A model generated the notes under the pieces. It saw only the letters and a list, made by a program, of their open reading frames with translations, was not told the origin of the DNA and searched no databases. A DNA stretch of 6,636 bases from NCBI GenBank assembly GCA_945871625.1, contig CAMBWL010000048.1, positions 1 through 6,636 of the forward strand. The letters are read 5' to 3'. Below are positions 1-6,393 of this stretch, piece by piece. Source of the stretch: Bifidobacterium breve. Its GTDB lineage: Bacteria > Actinomycetota > Acidimicrobiia > Acidimicrobiales > Ilumatobacteraceae. How positions within the stretch are numbered: position 1 is the first letter of the stretch; each line of letters opens with the position of its first letter. The position numbers were made by a program, and so were the translations under genes.

Positions 1-479
1 TCGACTAAATCGAGTTGCATCACGGTGTGGTGCAAACCCAAAAAAACCGTGTCGCGAATTTTTGTCCAGTTTTTTGTTTTGTACCAATTTTCTGCGTGTT
101 CGGTGTACAAGAACATCTTTTCATAGCCCAACGCGTGGGCTCGGCCCACCGCTGTTTGGACGAGTGACGAACCAATAGTCGATTTTCTTGCCTCAGGTCT
201 GACGAAAACCGCGGCGAGCCACGGGCCTGGCTCGGGTGCATCCGGCAATTCATCATCGTCGACCAGTGTCGCCAGACCGAGCAGTTGGTCATCATCAGAA
301 ATTGCGGCGAAAATTTCAAGCAGTCGTTTTGGTTTGGTCGCCGCAAGGGCGAATTGTTCCAAATCCGTCTGTACGGTGTCGCTCGGAAACTCGTGCTGCC
401 ATGCCGCAAACGACCACTCGGCAGCCTGTTGCCAGTGATGTGGATGCTCAGCCAGCGCCACAACTTTGAATGAAATCAT
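1..479 (-). CDS. GNAT-family N-acetyltransferase, C-terminal end cut by the window edge
   Basis: The frame is open from the ATG at 479 to base 1 (159 codons, no stop in the window). The protein starts MISFKVVALAEHP and has the GNAT layout: a strand-like LLGLATLVDDD (about residues 66-76), then GPWLAAVFVRPEAR (85-98) leading into the acetyl-CoA pyrophosphate loop, helix IGSSLVQTAVGRAHALGY (102-119), strand KMFLYT (121-126), a Tyr-Trp segment and a final VMQLDLV strand. The family transfers acetyl from acetyl-CoA to an amine; the substrate cannot be told. The usual loop R-x-x-G-x-G reads R98-K-S-T-I-G103, with Thr in place of the first Gly. GNAT domains are about 150-160 residues, so only a few residues are probably missing. 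There is no Shine-Dalgarno before the ATG, but a -10 box lies 6 bases upstream, suggesting a leaderless mRNA. It is divergent from the kinase operon. Confidence 0.85.
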   Translation of the reverse strand, partial: MISFKVVALAEHPHHWQQAAEWSFAAWQHEFPSDTVQTDLEQFALAATKPKRLLEIFAAISDDDQLLGLATLVDDDELPDAPEPGPWLAAVFVRPEARKSTIGSSLVQTAVGRAHALGYEKMFLYTEHAENWYKTKNWTKIRDTVFLGLHHTVMQLDLV

Positions 480-485
480 AAATTT

Positions 486-491
486 ATTCTA
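486..491 (-). promoter_or_regulatory. -10 box TAGAAT of the acetyltransferase gene (leaderless)
   Basis: Read on the minus strand, TAGAAT is followed by exactly six bases (AAATTT) and then the ATG at 479-477, so transcription would begin at the A of the start codon. No convincing -35 hexamer is visible 16-18 bp upstream, which is common for actinobacterial leaderless promoters. The box lies inside the 23-bp gap to the divergent gene and touches that gene's AAGG ribosome-binding motif. Confidence 0.5.
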
Positions 492-494
492 AGG
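491..494 (+). promoter_or_regulatory. Short Shine-Dalgarno (AAGG) deciding the start at 503
   Basis: AAGG ends 8 bases before the ATG at 503 and 5 bases before an in-frame TTG at 500. The ATG has the better spacing and is the better codon, so 503 was chosen. A possible -10 (TAAATT, 479-484) lies upstream without a recognisable -35; it would start the transcript almost at this motif. Confidence 0.45.
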
Positions 495-502
495 TTTGAT
501 TG

Positions 503-1564
503 ATGGGCGATATCTCTTCTCATAAAGGGATAAGCGTCGACTATTTGTCGTCGGCTCTCGCGCACATCTCGGGCGCCTCAAATTTGCGAATCGAATCAAT
601 TTCGGCGATCGGCACAGGTCAGATGGCCGAAAGTTACCGAGTTAAATTTGCCCGCGATTCAGCCTCAAAAATAGAAAGTGTCGTTGTCAAGGTGCCGTCG
701 CAAAACGAAAATAGTCGCGGCGCATCACGTGCAACTCGGTGTTATGAACTTGAGACTAGTTTTTACGCGAACCTGCGTGAGCAAGTCGATGTTGACACAC
801 CGCGGTGTTTTCATGTTTGGTATGACGCGCCAACCGACGACTTTGTGCTCGTGCTTGAAGACATTGTCGGCTCTACCCAAGGTGATCAGATTTCTGGGGC
901 GACAATCGAGCAAGCCGAGGCATCAATCGCTCAACTAGTCAAGTTGCATTCACCGTTATGGGGGTCGCCAAAGATAAATGAAGTGAATTGGCTGCCCAAA
1001 CACTCGGTCAATACCGCGACCGGCACCAGTCAACTTTTGCAGGCGATGTTTCCAAGTTTTGCCGACCGTTTTTCTGATTTAGTCGATCCTGAGATTCTTT
1101 CTCTGGGCGAGCGACTTGTATCGAATATCGAGCGCTATTACGCGGCGTTTCCGAGTGTGCTGACGATTGCACACCGCGATTTTCGGTTAGACAATTTGTT
1201 GTTCACGCATAGTGTCAACGACGTCATCGTCAAAGTTGTCGACTGGCAGACCGTCGGGGCGATGCCTGGTGCCAGCGACTTGGGGTACTTCATCGGTGCA
1301 AGCTTTACAGTCGAGGACCGACGCAACTACGAGCAGAATCTGGTGAAAAGTTATTGCCGAGGTCTCAATGCTCGACAGATTGGTGTGTCGTTCAATGACA
1401 TCTGGGCTCAATACCGTCTGTTTGGCACCTCTGGCTACATAATGGCTATCGTCGCATCGGTGCTTGTCAAACAAACTGACCGGGGTGATGCGATGTTCGC
1501 CGCGATGGCCAATCGCCATGGGCAACAAATGATCGACATGGAAACCGAAAAACTCTTCGTCTAG
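503..1564 (+). CDS. Small-molecule phosphotransferase, APH / ecdysteroid-kinase-like
   Basis: A 353-residue protein with the eukaryotic-like kinase fold of aminoglycoside phosphotransferases and the ecdysteroid-kinase-like family. Visible elements in order: a nucleotide-loop-like segment SAIGTGQMAESYRV (34-47), the ATP-binding lysine in VVVKVP (Lys63), a Glu-rich helix ending ELETSFY (82-88), the hinge strand VLVLEDI (115-121), the catalytic loop HRDFRLDN (224-231, base Asp226, metal ligand Asn231) and the second metal-binding motif VVDWQ (Asp247). E-x-x-FY followed by a Pro-containing strand and LEDI resembles the EcKL/DUF1679 group more than true antibiotic kinases. It should phosphorylate a hydroxyl on a small molecule in the cytoplasm; the substrate is unknown. 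All catalytic residues are present. It is the first gene of a tight operon with a CrtC-like protein and an alkylsulfatase, which points to a lipid or isoprenoid alcohol rather than an antibiotic (inference). Confidence 0.85.
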   Translation: MGDISSHKGISVDYLSSALAHISGASNLRIESISAIGTGQMAESYRVKFARDSASKIESVVVKVPSQNENSRGASRATRCYELETSFYANLREQVDVDTPRCFHVWYDAPTDDFVLVLEDIVGSTQGDQISGATIEQAEASIAQLVKLHSPLWGSPKINEVNWLPKHSVNTATGTSQLLQAMFPSFADRFSDLVDPEILSLGERLVSNIERYYAAFPSVLTIAHRDFRLDNLLFTHSVNDVIVKVVDWQTVGAMPGASDLGYFIGASFTVEDRRNYEQNLVKSYCRGLNARQIGVSFNDIWAQYRLFGTSGYIMAIVASVLVKQTDRGDAMFAAMANRHGQQMIDMETEKLFV

Positions 1565-1582
1565 AAAGATGAGCAAATAGGC

Positions 1583-2614
1583 ATGGCAAAATTCACCGCA
1601 CTTGACGAGAGATTCGCTCATCAGATACCTGAGCCATTCCCGAATGTTGTGCACTATCACCAAGACTGGCGCGAAAGTTTGTTTTTCATCATGCACCAGC
1701 GCGGTGAACCTGGCGATGTTCTGATTTTGACGCTTGCGCATTTCGCGGCTCGCCAAGAAATGGATTCTCTGCAACTTGGGCGTGTTGGAGATTCGTCAAT
1801 CATGGCTCGACATCTGCGTAAAGTTGATGGCGATCAAGACGACTTTCGCGTCGGGCCAATCACAATTGACATAGCCGAACCACTCAAGAAGATTCGCCTT
1901 GTAGCTGCGCCAAGCGACCAAACTCCGGTGAGTTTTGACATCACATTTGCCGCGCGCACCGCGCCATATCAATTGCGCCGCGGCACGATGAAAGCCAAGC
2001 ATGAAATTATTTGGGATCAGTCGCACATGTTTCAAAGTGGCACTTACAACGGTTCGTATACGCATAAAGGCAAGACATTTCGAATAGATAATTGGTGGGG
2101 TCAGCGTGATCACTCGTGGGGCGTTAGGTCGCATGCACGCTGCCCGTTGTGGATGTGGATGCCGATTCAACTCGAAGAGGGCATGCTCAGCGTTTGGCAT
2201 TGGGAGTACCCGAATGGTGCCCGCGTTTACACTGATGGCTGTTTCGCTCCGGCTGATGGCAGTGAGCCAATACCGGTGATCGACTTTCAACACGATCTGC
2301 AGTGGCTTGACGCTTCTGGGCGCCCAGTTTCTTACGAAAAGTTCGGGGACGATGTTGCGGGGCTCGCAGGCACAGTTGCCTTCACTTTGCAGGGTGGTCG
2401 CAAGATTTCAGTCGAAGCAAATGGTCGTTGGGCTCAGCGTTACAGCGCGATAGCCAATCGTGCCGACAATGTTCTGGGTGGCGGATTGAGCGAAATGCAG
2501 GTCAAAACTTCAGACGGCGCAACTGGAACCGCGATCTTTGAAATCACCGGTCAGTATCACCACAAATACTTTCCGATTGCTCGGGGCACGAACTTTCCAC
2601 CAGATGGCGCGTAA
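1583..2614 (+). CDS. CrtC/AttH-like lipocalin-type protein (DUF7064/DUF7065-like)
   Basis: A 343-residue protein without signal peptide or membrane segment. Its signature is in the middle: WWGQRDHSWGVR (171-182), preceded by a β-rich GTYNGSYTHKGKTF (153-166) and followed by WMWMPIQLEEG (190-200). The G-x-R-D-x-S-W-G block is typical of the carotenoid 1,2-hydratase (CrtC) / AttH β-barrel superfamily and of the related actinobacterial families DUF7064 and DUF7065. A second conserved-looking segment, ITGQYHHKYFP (321-331), closes the C-terminal half. The family tie is pattern recognition; CrtC itself adds water to isoprenoid double bonds, but many relatives have no known activity, so none is assigned. 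The ATG at 1583 lies 18 bp after the kinase stop with only a weak purine stretch before it, so it is probably co-transcribed. The next gene starts 4 bp after its stop. A binder or modifier of a hydrophobic substrate shared with the neighbours is the best guess. Confidence 0.7.
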   Translation: MAKFTALDERFAHQIPEPFPNVVHYHQDWRESLFFIMHQRGEPGDVLILTLAHFAARQEMDSLQLGRVGDSSIMARHLRKVDGDQDDFRVGPITIDIAEPLKKIRLVAAPSDQTPVSFDITFAARTAPYQLRRGTMKAKHEIIWDQSHMFQSGTYNGSYTHKGKTFRIDNWWGQRDHSWGVRSHARCPLWMWMPIQLEEGMLSVWHWEYPNGARVYTDGCFAPADGSEPIPVIDFQHDLQWLDASGRPVSYEKFGDDVAGLAGTVAFTLQGGRKISVEANGRWAQRYSAIANRADNVLGGGLSEMQVKTSDGATGTAIFEITGQYHHKYFPIARGTNFPPDGA

Positions 2615-2618
2615 ATAA

Positions 2619-4538
2619 ATGAGTTCTGAAACAGCGACGCCTAAGCAAGCGTCGGTGACAACGCGGGCCAAAAATTCGCCGCCAATTGATCGCCAGTTCG
2701 ACCCGCAAGATTTAGAACGCGTGCGTCGTGGATTCATTGCCGCGCGCACTGAGCCGGTCATTGCAGACGAGAAAGGTCGCAAAGTTATCGACACTGGCGC
2801 ATACGAGTTTTTGCGCGATGGGCGAGAGTGCCCTGAAACTGTCAACCCGCATCTGTGGCGTCATGCAACGCTCAATGCTCACCACGGATTGTTCGAAGTA
2901 GCGCCAAATGTTTGGCAAGTGCGCGGCTATGACATTTCGAACATTACTTTCATCAAGGGCACTACTGGTTGGGTCGTAATTGATCCGCTAACTTCAGACA
3001 GCACGGCCAAAGCGTCTCTTGAGTTGTTGTCACAACACGTTGAGCGGCGACCAGTAACCGCTGTGATTTACACGCATTCGCATGCCGACCATTTCGGTGG
3101 TGTTCTCGGTGTCACGACAAAAGCCGATGTCGAATCTGGCAAATGTCAGATCATTGCACCGGTCGGTTTTTTGCACGAGGCAATTGCCGAAAATGTGATT
3201 GCTGGTGCGGCGATGAGTCGTCGAGCGACATATCAATTTGGGCCGTTGCTGCCGCCTGGACCACAAGGCCATGTAGATAGTGGTCTCGGCAATTCTGTGC
3301 CGACCGCTGCGCCTTCGTTGCTGGCGCCAACTCGCGACATCACGTTCACGGGTGAAGAGCTCGTGGTTGACGGTGTGCGAATCGTGTTTCAGCTCACGCC
3401 CGAAACCGAAGCCCCCGCCGAGATGAACTTTTTCTTTCCGGATTTCCGCTGGCTATGCATGGCTGAGAATTGCTCGCATACGATGCACAATTTGGTGCCG
3501 ATTCGCGGGGCACTAGTGCGCAACGCCTTGAACTGGTCGAAATACATCAATGAGAGCATCGAACTTTTCGCTGACAATACAGATGTGCTGTTCACTTCGC
3601 ATAATTGGCCGCGATGGGGTCGTCAAGACGTGCGCGAGTTTCTTACGTTGCAACGCGACCTCTATCGCTGGATTCACGATCAAACAATGCGCCATGCAAA
3701 TCACGGCATGACGAGTCTTGAAATAGCCGAACTATTGGTGTTGCCAGATGAGTTTTTGGCGAACGAGCACACCCGCGGTTTCTATGGCGATCTGGTGCAC
3801 AACATCAAGGCTGTTTATCAGCGCTATCTGAGTTGGTATGACGGCAACCCGGCGAACCTCAACAAACTTTCGCCATCGCATGCTGGCGCTAAGTATCTCG
3901 AACTTGCAGGTGGCATTAACGCATTATTAGATAGCGCACAAAAGTCTTTTGACGCTGGCGACTATCGCTGGGTTGTTGAACTGGTCAATCATGCCGTGTT
4001 TGCTGAATCGACTAATCAGCGTGCGCGCAACTTGCAAGCCGATGCACTCGAGCAACTCGGCTACCAATCTGAGTCGGCGACATTTCGCAACGCATATTTG
4101 ATGGGCGCACAAGAATTGCGCAATGGTCCGCCACCGCGCTCAGAAGCGCGAGTAAGGGCGCGAAGCCTGATCAAGGCAATGGCTATTGAACAGGTTTTTG
4201 ACGTTCTCGGTGTGCGCACCATCTCAGAAAATCTTGGTGGCGTGTCTTTGGCTATCAACTGGTTGTTCACCGACATGGCAGGCACACGAGACGAAAAATG
4301 GATTCTTGGCGTCTCAAACCGCACGCTTTATGCAACTCAAGGCCGACACAGTGAGTTCGCCTCGGCAACTGTCAAATTGTCGCGCGATTTATTTTTAGAG
4401 GTGATCGCACAGACCACAACTTTTGTCGACGAACTACAAAAGAGCACGATCACGATCGACGGCGATGCAGCCGCAATGTTGACGATCTTTAGCAACCTCG
4501 ATAATTTCTCAATGGGTTTTGCGATCGTCGAGCCCTAG
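2619..4538 (+). CDS. Alkylsulfatase of the SdsA1/BDS1 type, metallo-β-lactamase fold with SCP2-like C-domain
   Basis: A 639-residue enzyme expected to hydrolyse sulfate esters of alkyl alcohols with two zinc ions. Domain 1 (about 85-340) carries THSHADHFGG with zinc ligands His153, His155, Asp157 and His158, then TEAPAEMNFFFP with Glu264, MAENCSHTMHN with Glu283, and FTSHNWPRWG with His328. As I recall the Pseudomonas SdsA1 ligand numbers, all seven keep one constant offset of 16, so the active site is complete. Domain 2 (about 360-505) is the helical dimerisation domain with the family hallmark YQRYLSWYDGNPANL (400-414). Domain 3 (about 515-637) is an SCP2-like lipid-binding fold. Unlike secreted SdsA1, the N-terminus is polar (MSSETATPKQ) with no signal peptide, so the enzyme should be cytoplasmic. 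It starts 4 bp after the previous stop with no Shine-Dalgarno visible, suggesting reinitiation. Last gene of the operon. Confidence 0.93.
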   Translation: MSSETATPKQASVTTRAKNSPPIDRQFDPQDLERVRRGFIAARTEPVIADEKGRKVIDTGAYEFLRDGRECPETVNPHLWRHATLNAHHGLFEVAPNVWQVRGYDISNITFIKGTTGWVVIDPLTSDSTAKASLELLSQHVERRPVTAVIYTHSHADHFGGVLGVTTKADVESGKCQIIAPVGFLHEAIAENVIAGAAMSRRATYQFGPLLPPGPQGHVDSGLGNSVPTAAPSLLAPTRDITFTGEELVVDGVRIVFQLTPETEAPAEMNFFFPDFRWLCMAENCSHTMHNLVPIRGALVRNALNWSKYINESIELFADNTDVLFTSHNWPRWGRQDVREFLTLQRDLYRWIHDQTMRHANHGMTSLEIAELLVLPDEFLANEHTRGFYGDLVHNIKAVYQRYLSWYDGNPANLNKLSPSHAGAKYLELAGGINALLDSAQKSFDAGDYRWVVELVNHAVFAESTNQRARNLQADALEQLGYQSESATFRNAYLMGAQELRNGPPPRSEARVRARSLIKAMAIEQVFDVLGVRTISENLGGVSLAINWLFTDMAGTRDEKWILGVSNRTLYATQGRHSEFASATVKLSRDLFLEVIAQTTTFVDELQKSTITIDGDAAAMLTIFSNLDNFSMGFAIVEP

Positions 4539-4548
4539 TCGGCGAACT

Positions 4549-5649
4549 CTAAGGTCTTATCTCGTAGAACGCGTTGATCGCGTGATCAACATCAAGTTTG
4601 CGGAATCGCGTAAAGCCCGCAGATTTTGCCATTTGCTCGGCGTTGTTTGCTGAAAGTCCGAGAGTTCCGAGACCCGCACCGTCTGGCAACGACATCGACG
4701 AAGACATGCAAACCATCACACTTATCCCGTATAGCAGTGCCGCCATTGGGTTTTTATTCGCATTCATCGTAAATGCATCATGCGCTTTGATATCAACCAA
4801 TAGCCAAGTGCCGTTGTCAGATATTGCACTGCGAATTGCTTGCATCATCTGCAATGGATGTGTCATGTCGTGGATGCAATCGAATGTTGTGACCAAGTCG
4901 ACGCTGTTGTTTGTCGGCAATGGCTGGTCGCGAGGATCCGTGAAAGAAACATTGGTCAGTTTTGAGCGGTCGAGTCTCTCGGCCGCACGGGCGAGCGCAT
5001 ATTTGCTGATTTCATATCCAGTGAATTTGCTTTTTGAAAACGCCTTGCCCATCAACAACAGTGCACCACCAGTACCGCATCCAATATCGGCTACTTTTGC
5101 GCCTTGATCGAGAATATCGACTACGCCATCTAATTTTGGTAGAACTGCCGAGAGTAAATTTGCATTAGACCACGGTTCAAAATTGCGCTCCATTCCGATC
5201 GCACCCTGCGCGCCGCGACTGTCGTAATTTTGACCGATGCCAGTGCGAAAACTTTCTGGCAAGTCGTCAAGAAGCTGCATGGTTTGTCGCAGGCTGTGAA
5301 ACATCCCAACACCAAAGGCCGGATGATCCTCAGACGCAAGAACGACTACCTGCTCAGGAGACAAAAAGAATTTGTCGTCTTGAATTGTCGGGGGATCAGA
5401 CGGCTCGTTTTCGGTTGAGATCAATTTCGCAGCCGCCTGGTTGTATGCCCACTCGCGAACCCATCGCTCATTGAGCTGAGTCAAATGGGCAAGTTGCGTC
5501 GTTGTCAGCGGCGTCGTTGCGCTGGCCATGGCGCGGTACAGACCCAGACAATCTCCGAGATGCACCAAAGCCGAAGTGAATGCGCCTTCAAGTTTGGTGA
5601 ACAGTATGAACTGAAAAAGTTGTAATTTGCCAGGGTCAATGTCGGCCAC
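4549..5649 (-). CDS. SAM-dependent methyltransferase with N-terminal winged-helix domain (Rv2258c type)
   Basis: A two-domain methyltransferase of 366 residues. Residues of about 15-85 form a winged-helix-like domain (TSALVHLGDCLGLYRAM, then TTTQLAHLTQLNERWVREW), as in mycobacterial Rv2258c. The Rossmann domain follows: SAM motif I VADIGCGTGG (186-195), acidic residue Glu213 in FTGYEIS for the SAM ribose, motif FDCIHDMTHP (256-265) and strand GTWLLVDI (280-287). The methyl acceptor is unknown; such proteins act on small molecules in the cytoplasm, the winged helix usually serving dimerisation rather than DNA binding. The GTG at 5649 was chosen because a promoter -10 lies exactly 6 bases before it; an in-frame TTG at 5655 would add two residues, and neither has a Shine-Dalgarno. 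The gene lies downstream of lexA on the same strand but appears to have its own promoter, and it converges on the sulfatase operon 10 bp away. Confidence 0.85.
   Translation of the reverse strand: MADIDPGKLQLFQFILFTKLEGAFTSALVHLGDCLGLYRAMASATTPLTTTQLAHLTQLNERWVREWAYNQAAAKLISTENEPSDPPTIQDDKFFLSPEQVVVLASEDHPAFGVGMFHSLRQTMQLLDDLPESFRTGIGQNYDSRGAQGAIGMERNFEPWSNANLLSAVLPKLDGVVDILDQGAKVADIGCGTGGALLLMGKAFSKSKFTGYEISKYALARAAERLDRSKLTNVSFTDPRDQPLPTNNSVDLVTTFDCIHDMTHPLQMMQAIRSAISDNGTWLLVDIKAHDAFTMNANKNPMAALLYGISVMVCMSSSMSLPDGAGLGTLGLSANNAEQMAKSAGFTRFRKLDVDHAINAFYEIRP
4573..4590. other. Perfect 7-bp inverted repeat near the convergent gene ends
   Basis: GTTGATC and GATCAAC are separated by GCGT, giving a compact hairpin 34 bp after the sulfatase stop and inside the last codons of the methyltransferase. 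No T-rich tract follows on either strand, so an intrinsic terminator is doubtful; it may be only a product of the coding sequence. Confidence 0.25.
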
Positions 5650-5655
5650 TACCAA

Positions 5656-5685
5656 ACACTACTGACCATTAATCAGACCTATCAA
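5656..5685 (-). promoter_or_regulatory. Promoter of the methyltransferase gene (TTGATA-18-TAGTGT)
   Basis: Read on the minus strand, TTGATA (5685-5680) is followed by an 18-bp spacer and TAGTGT (5661-5656). Six bases then separate the -10 from the GTG at 5649, predicting a leaderless transcript. The -35 lies within the gap between the arms of a perfect 8-bp inverted repeat (5671-5698), so a repressor bound there would block polymerase. Confidence 0.5.
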
Positions 5686-5698
5686 CTTGCGTCTGATT
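5671..5698. repeat. Perfect 8-bp inverted repeat with 12-bp gap, candidate operator
   Basis: AATCAGAC (5671-5678) and GTCTGATT (5691-5698) are exact reverse complements. Their centres are 20 bp apart, close to two helical turns, as expected for a dimeric regulator binding one DNA face. The element encloses the -35 of the methyltransferase promoter and lies between that gene and lexA. It could instead form an RNA hairpin in lexA read-through transcript, but no T-tract follows. The regulator is unknown. Confidence 0.45.
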
Positions 5699-5709
5699 TG
5701 TGAGACGCA
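5688..5709 (-). terminator. Hairpin 3 bp after the lexA stop, weak terminator candidate
   Basis: On the minus strand, TGCGTCT and AGACGCA form a 7-bp stem with an 8-base loop, starting 3 bases after the lexA TAA. It is followed by AGTTGAT rather than a U-run, so intrinsic termination would be inefficient. One arm shares four bases with the 5671-5698 inverted repeat, so the two RNA stems cannot form together. Confidence 0.3.
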
Positions 5710-5712
5710 GTT

Positions 5713-6387
5713 TTAGAGTCGGCGCAAAACGGTGACGAGTTTGCCGTAAATCACGACTTCGTCGCTGTTGAACACCATCGGCTTCATCGACGAATTAGAT
5801 GGCGTCAAAGTGATGCGGTTGCCGCTGCGCGAAAATGTTTTGATCGTCGCCTCATCACCAGAAATACCCGCAATCACAACATCGCCGTTGTTGGCAGTCG
5901 ACTGTGAATTGCAGACAACAAAGTCACCGTTCAAGATGCCGGCGTCGATCATCGACTCGCCACGCACGCGCAACATGAATAGTTCGCCGTCGCCGGTGAA
6001 GTCCATTGGCAATGGCACGAGTTCTTCGACATTTTCTTGGGCCAAAACATTGACGCCAGCGGCGACATCGCCAACGAGTGGCACATGTTTTGTGGGGCGG
6101 TGCTCCATGGCTACGCCGCTTGAGGCTTCGTATCGCACTTCGATCGCACGAGGCTTTGTCGGGTCGCGACGCAAGTATCCAAGTTTTTGAAGCGCAGCCA
6201 AGTGGTTGTGCACTGTGGCTGACGAACTCAGACCGACCGCTTCGCCGATCTCACGCACTGATGGCGGGTAGCCCCGCTCACGCATATTGACGACAATGAA
6301 GTCAAGGATGCCTCGCTGGCGCTCGGTCAGCGTGCTGGTTTTGGCGCGGGCGGCCGAAATTGGGGTTGGGTCTGTGTTTGGGCTCAT
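5713..6387 (-). CDS. lexA: LexA, SOS-response repressor and self-cleaving protease
   Basis: A 224-residue LexA. The N-terminal winged helix begins LTERQRGILDFI (20-31) and continues through YPPSVREIGEAVGLSSSATVHNHL (about 40-63) and LQKLGYLRRDPTKPRA (66-81). The C-terminal peptidase domain has the Ala110-Gly111 self-cleavage bond in DVAAGVNV, the nucleophile Ser145 in RGESMIDAGI and the general base Lys183 in EATIKTF. It represses DNA-damage genes; RecA filaments trigger its self-cleavage. The ATG at 6387 gives the normal family length and a 19-residue lead before the winged helix. An open frame continues 43 codons upstream to 6516 but would run through the promoter and LexA boxes, so it was rejected. 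No Shine-Dalgarno precedes the ATG, and the promoter predicts a leaderless mRNA. Autoregulation is clear from the boxes at 6396-6478. Confidence 0.97.
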   Translation of the reverse strand: MSPNTDPTPISAARAKTSTLTERQRGILDFIVVNMRERGYPPSVREIGEAVGLSSSATVHNHLAALQKLGYLRRDPTKPRAIEVRYEASSGVAMEHRPTKHVPLVGDVAAGVNVLAQENVEELVPLPMDFTGDGELFMLRVRGESMIDAGILNGDFVVCNSQSTANNGDVVIAGISGDEATIKTFSRSGNRITLTPSNSSMKPMVFNSDEVVIYGKLVTVLRRL

Positions 6388-6393
6388 ATCTAT

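Noticed and set aside
20..463. Minus-strand 147-codon open frame starting at a TTG
   Set aside because: It overlaps the acetyltransferase in another frame, has a composition rich in Arg, Ser and Trp, and shows no domain. The real frame runs from 479 off the left edge.
503..1564. Antibiotic-resistance kinase
   Set aside because: The catalytic loop fits the APH fold, but the EcKL-like pattern and operon partners point to another small molecule. No resistance gene or mobile element is nearby.
1187..1774. Minus-strand 195-codon open frame across the kinase/CrtC-like junction
   Set aside because: It lies antisense to two well-supported genes, has no recognisable motif and no ribosome-binding site.
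1796..2293. Minus-strand 165-codon open frame
   Set aside because: Antisense shadow of the CrtC-like gene, without a coding-like composition or domain.
4598..5107. Plus-strand 169-codon open frame with hydrophobic stretches
   Set aside because: It is antisense to the Rossmann domain of the methyltransferase; its hydrophobic stretches come from complementing that gene's codons.
5768..6290. Plus-strand open frames opposite lexA
   Set aside because: Both are antisense shadows of a certain gene and have no recognisable domain.
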